Origin: Deltaproteobacteria bacterium
GTDB lineage: Bacteria; Myxococcota_A; UBA9160; SZUA-336
NCBI GenBank assembly: GCA_030624945.1
Contig: JAUXJB010000065.1
Coordinates: 1-8,048 of the forward strand
Direction of reading: 5' to 3'
DNA: 8,048 nt
The notes beneath the pieces are model-generated. The model did not search any database. It had not been told where the DNA came from and worked only from the letters and a program-made list of their open reading frames with translations. The position numbers and the translations under genes were made by a program. Below, piece after piece: positions 6,233 through 8,048 of the stretch; within the stretch, counting starts at the first letter, position 1; every line of letters starts with the position of its first letter.

Positions 6233-7555
6233 GGGACCTTGCCCCTCAGCGGTGTTCGAATCGCGGACTTTACCGGCGTCTGGGCCGGCTCCTACCTCAC
6301 GATGCTCCTGGGCGACCTCGGCGCGGAGGTGATCAAGATCGAGAACCCGTACGTGCTGCAGCCCAGCACCCGTGGCCAGGCGCACCCGCCCGAGGCGATT
6401 CTCGAGGTCAGGAGCGCGATGGGGGCCGGCTACCCGAACCTCAAGCTCGGGTCGCGACCGTGGAACTACTGCCCCACGTTCGTGCAGCTCTTCCGGAACA
6501 AGAAGAGCTTCACCGTCGATTATCGACGCCCCGAGGGGCTGGACATCCTGGCGAGGCTGGTCGCCAAGTCGGACGTGTTCGTCGAGAACAGCGCCGCGGG
6601 GACGATGGAGCGGCTCGGCATCGACTACGACTGGCTGCGGGACAAGCGAGAGGACATCGTCGCCCTGCGGATGCCGGCGTACGGGTCCAGCGGTCCGTAT
6701 CGGGATGCGCGCGCATTCGGCTACCACATGGAGGCCGTGATCGGGCACACGCTGCTGCGTAGCGATCCGGATCTCGATCCGTCAGAGACGTCTCTCAGCC
6801 TGGCCGGTGACTTCCTCGCCGGTACCAACGCCGCGCTGGCGATCATGGTGGCGCTCTGGCACCGCGACCGCACCGGGCGCGGACAGCTGATCGAGATGTC
6901 GCAGGCCGAGAACGCCACGGGCATGATCGCCCCCGCACTCATGCAGTACGCGCTCAACCGAACGGAGCCCCCGATCTCCGGCAACCGCTCGATCTACGGG
7001 CATGCGCCCCAGGGCGTCTACCCTTGCCGGCCCGTCGGGCCGACCGAGGAGGCGGGCGATCGCTGGATCGCCATCTCCGTGATCACCGATCGGGAGTGGC
7101 TCGCGCTCCGGGAGGCGATGGGCGATCCGGAGTGGGCGCTCGTCCCCGAGCTGGACACCCCTCAGGGGCGCGTGTCGCAGCACGACTTCCTCGACAAGCA
7201 GCTGGGCGCCTGGACGGCGCGGTTCGACGACTACGCGCTGTTCCACCGGCTGCAGGCCGCCGGTGTGCCGTCCGCACCCGTGCTCGAGGCATCGCGCGTT
7301 TTTGACGACCCGCACATTCAGGCGCGCGAGATGTACGAGGCGAAGGACATCCAGGACGACGTCGGCACGTTCCGTTACATGGCTCCTTTCTACAACTTTC
7401 CCGAGACGCCGGTGCGGTTCTTCCAGGCGCCCGTCGCCTTCGGGGAGCACAACGAGTACGTCTACAAGGAGCTGCTCGGCATGAGCGACGACGAGTTCGA
7501 GCGCCTGCGCGCGGATGGCCACATCCGCGAGGAATTCGACGAGTCGGTTCCCTGA
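6230..7555 (+). CDS. Family III (CaiB/BaiF) CoA-transferase, catalytic Asp present, long form
   Basis: A 441-aa CoA-transferase. Motifs in order: IADFTGVWAGSYLTMLLGDLGAEVI (11-35), FRNKKSFTVDYRRPEG (88-103), VFVENSAAGTMERLGIDYDWL (116-136), LRMPAYGSSGPYRD (146-159), LAGDFLAGTNAALAI (191-205), GRGQLIEMSQAE (216-227) and DDPHIQAREMY (359-369). D194 in GDFLAG sits four residues before a Gly, the position of the acyl-forming Asp in family members, so this copy looks catalytically competent. It is longer than average. The usual ERPGGD segment is replaced by IENP followed by roughly 45 extra residues (about 40-86, with PSTRGQAHPPE and GAGYPNLKLGSRPWNY), which could shape the active site or an interface. 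The ATG overlaps the previous stop codon as TGATG, with only a weak GGGG in front, which points to translational coupling. The frame stays open upstream to 5909, but that part overlaps the first transferase and is a shadow. Confidence 0.94.
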   Translation: MGTLPLSGVRIADFTGVWAGSYLTMLLGDLGAEVIKIENPYVLQPSTRGQAHPPEAILEVRSAMGAGYPNLKLGSRPWNYCPTFVQLFRNKKSFTVDYRRPEGLDILARLVAKSDVFVENSAAGTMERLGIDYDWLRDKREDIVALRMPAYGSSGPYRDARAFGYHMEAVIGHTLLRSDPDLDPSETSLSLAGDFLAGTNAALAIMVALWHRDRTGRGQLIEMSQAENATGMIAPALMQYALNRTEPPISGNRSIYGHAPQGVYPCRPVGPTEEAGDRWIAISVITDREWLALREAMGDPEWALVPELDTPQGRVSQHDFLDKQLGAWTARFDDYALFHRLQAAGVPSAPVLEASRVFDDPHIQAREMYEAKDIQDDVGTFRYMAPFYNFPETPVRFFQAPVAFGEHNEYVYKELLGMSDDEFERLRADGHIREEFDESVP

Positions 7556-7622
7556 AGACGCGCGCTACGTGACTGCCCAGACTATGTGGGTGACGGGCGC
7601 TCGGGTCGGGTCCGCGAGCGGC
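7556..7622. other. Convergent spacer after the CoA-transferase operon
   Basis: These 67 bases lie between two converging stop codons. CGCTCG (7598-7603) can pair with CGAGCG (7615-7620) around an 11-base loop, but there is no T-run on either side, so I do not call an intrinsic terminator. Nothing else is visible. Confidence 0.4.
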
Positions 7623-8048
7623 TCAAACCCCTGGCCGGTGCACGAATCCGTAGGCGAGGTTGCTGCGGCCGATTCCGCTCGCCCGGTACTCCGACTTGAT
7701 GGACTCGAGCGCGTCTTCGGCGAGTGCGCTGGATACCGCCTCCACGTCCAGCCCGTAGAGTCGCGCGGCGTTCCCTCCCAGAATCGCCCGCTTGACGGGG
7801 CCGTCGGCCGCGCCGAGCGGGGCGAACCCGCGTCGCTCCTGGAGATCCTCGGGAACCTCGAGCCGGCGAAGCGCCTCGATCTGCCACTGGGGCGAGCCGT
7901 ACCACACGGAATCGGTGCCCCACAGGACGCGCTCGACTCCCAGCCCCTGGATGAGGGTGCCGACGAGCCCCGCGCACAACCGGGGGTGGGTGACGGCCGT
8001 GTTCGCGAGGCAGGTTCCGAGCTCGCCGTACACGTTGGTGACGCCATA
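7623..8048 (-). CDS. Amidohydrolase-2 family protein, C-terminal part (5' end outside window)
   Basis: The frame is open from the right edge to TGA and gives the last 141 residues of a longer protein. It is the end of an amidohydrolase-2 TIM barrel. VLWGTDSVWYG (visible residues 41-51) contains the late-barrel Asp (D46), followed by SPQWQIEALRRLEVPEDLQ (52-70) and ILGGNAARLYGLD (86-98 approximately), the helix and closing NAARLYGL that end this family. The GTDSVWYGSPQWQIEA wording differs from the STDYPHSGSDWPN of the amidohydrolase at 1462, so the two belong to different subgroups and are not recent duplicates. Metal ligands from the N-terminal half are outside the window. GTG codons at 8033 and elsewhere are internal and not starts. 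The gene converges on the second CoA-transferase with 67 nt between. Product class is secure; the substrate is unknown. Confidence 0.9.
   Translation of the reverse strand, partial: YGVTNVYGELGTCLANTAVTHPRLCAGLVGTLIQGLGVERVLWGTDSVWYGSPQWQIEALRRLEVPEDLQERRGFAPLGAADGPVKRAILGGNAARLYGLDVEAVSSALAEDALESIKSEYRASGIGRSNLAYGFVHRPGV

Noticed and set aside
7598..7620. Possible bidirectional terminator between the CoA-transferase operon and the right amidohydrolase
   Set aside because: It has only a six-pair stem with an 11-base loop and no T-run on either side; rho-dependent ending cannot be judged from sequence.
1462..8048. The two amidohydrolase genes as a recent duplication or flanking repeats of a mobile unit
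   Set aside because: Their C-terminal motifs differ clearly (STDYPHSGSDWPN against GTDSVWYGSPQWQ), they are in opposite orientation without shared DNA, and no transposase or terminal repeats were seen.

Overview
This is a GC-rich, tightly packed bacterial window with a strong G/C bias at third codon positions. Three of the genes use GTG starts, and most starts have clear GGAGG-type ribosome binding sites. I see no RNA genes, mobile elements, CRISPR arrays or long non-coding stretches. The gene set (short-chain dehydrogenases, amidohydrolase-2 proteins, family III CoA-transferases and a CrtC/AttH-like protein) is what one finds in catabolic regions of high-GC soil or sediment bacteria such as actinobacteria, or uncultured groups like Binatia and other former Deltaproteobacteria. 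The sequence alone does not settle the taxon.

Layout, left to right: (1) the C-terminal part of a classical SDR, + strand, running in from the left edge. (2) A complete SDR resembling the MFE-2/17beta-HSD4 dehydrogenase type, - strand, meeting (1) tail to tail with one base between. (3) A 188-nt divergent intergenic region with a possible promoter and a leader hairpin. (4) A 394-aa amidohydrolase-2 protein, + strand. (5) A 358-aa extended SDR of the PRISE type (progesterone 5-beta-reductase/iridoid synthase-like), - strand, tail to tail with (4) after 14 nt. (6) A 122-nt divergent region with possible promoters in both directions. (7) A three-gene + strand operon: a 374-aa CrtC/AttH-like (DUF7064/7065-type) protein, then two family III (CaiB/BaiF) CoA-transferases of 403 and 441 aa whose stop and start codons overlap as TGATG. 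(8) The C-terminal part of a second, different amidohydrolase-2 protein, - strand, running off the right edge.

Read together, this looks like part of a degradation or modification gene set for a lipophilic carbonyl, enone or carboxylic substrate, for example a terpenoid, steroid or alicyclic acid. The CoA-transferases would load CoA from a donor thioester onto an acid. The SDRs would oxidise or reduce hydroxyl, keto or enone groups. The amidohydrolases would hydrolyse or decarboxylate ring-cleavage-type intermediates. The substrate is inference; nothing in the window names it. The most notable detail is the coupled CoA-transferase pair. The second gene keeps an Asp in the expected catalytic position (D194), while the first has no acidic residue at all in the matching segment. 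This suggests a heteromeric enzyme with one catalytic and one non-catalytic subunit.
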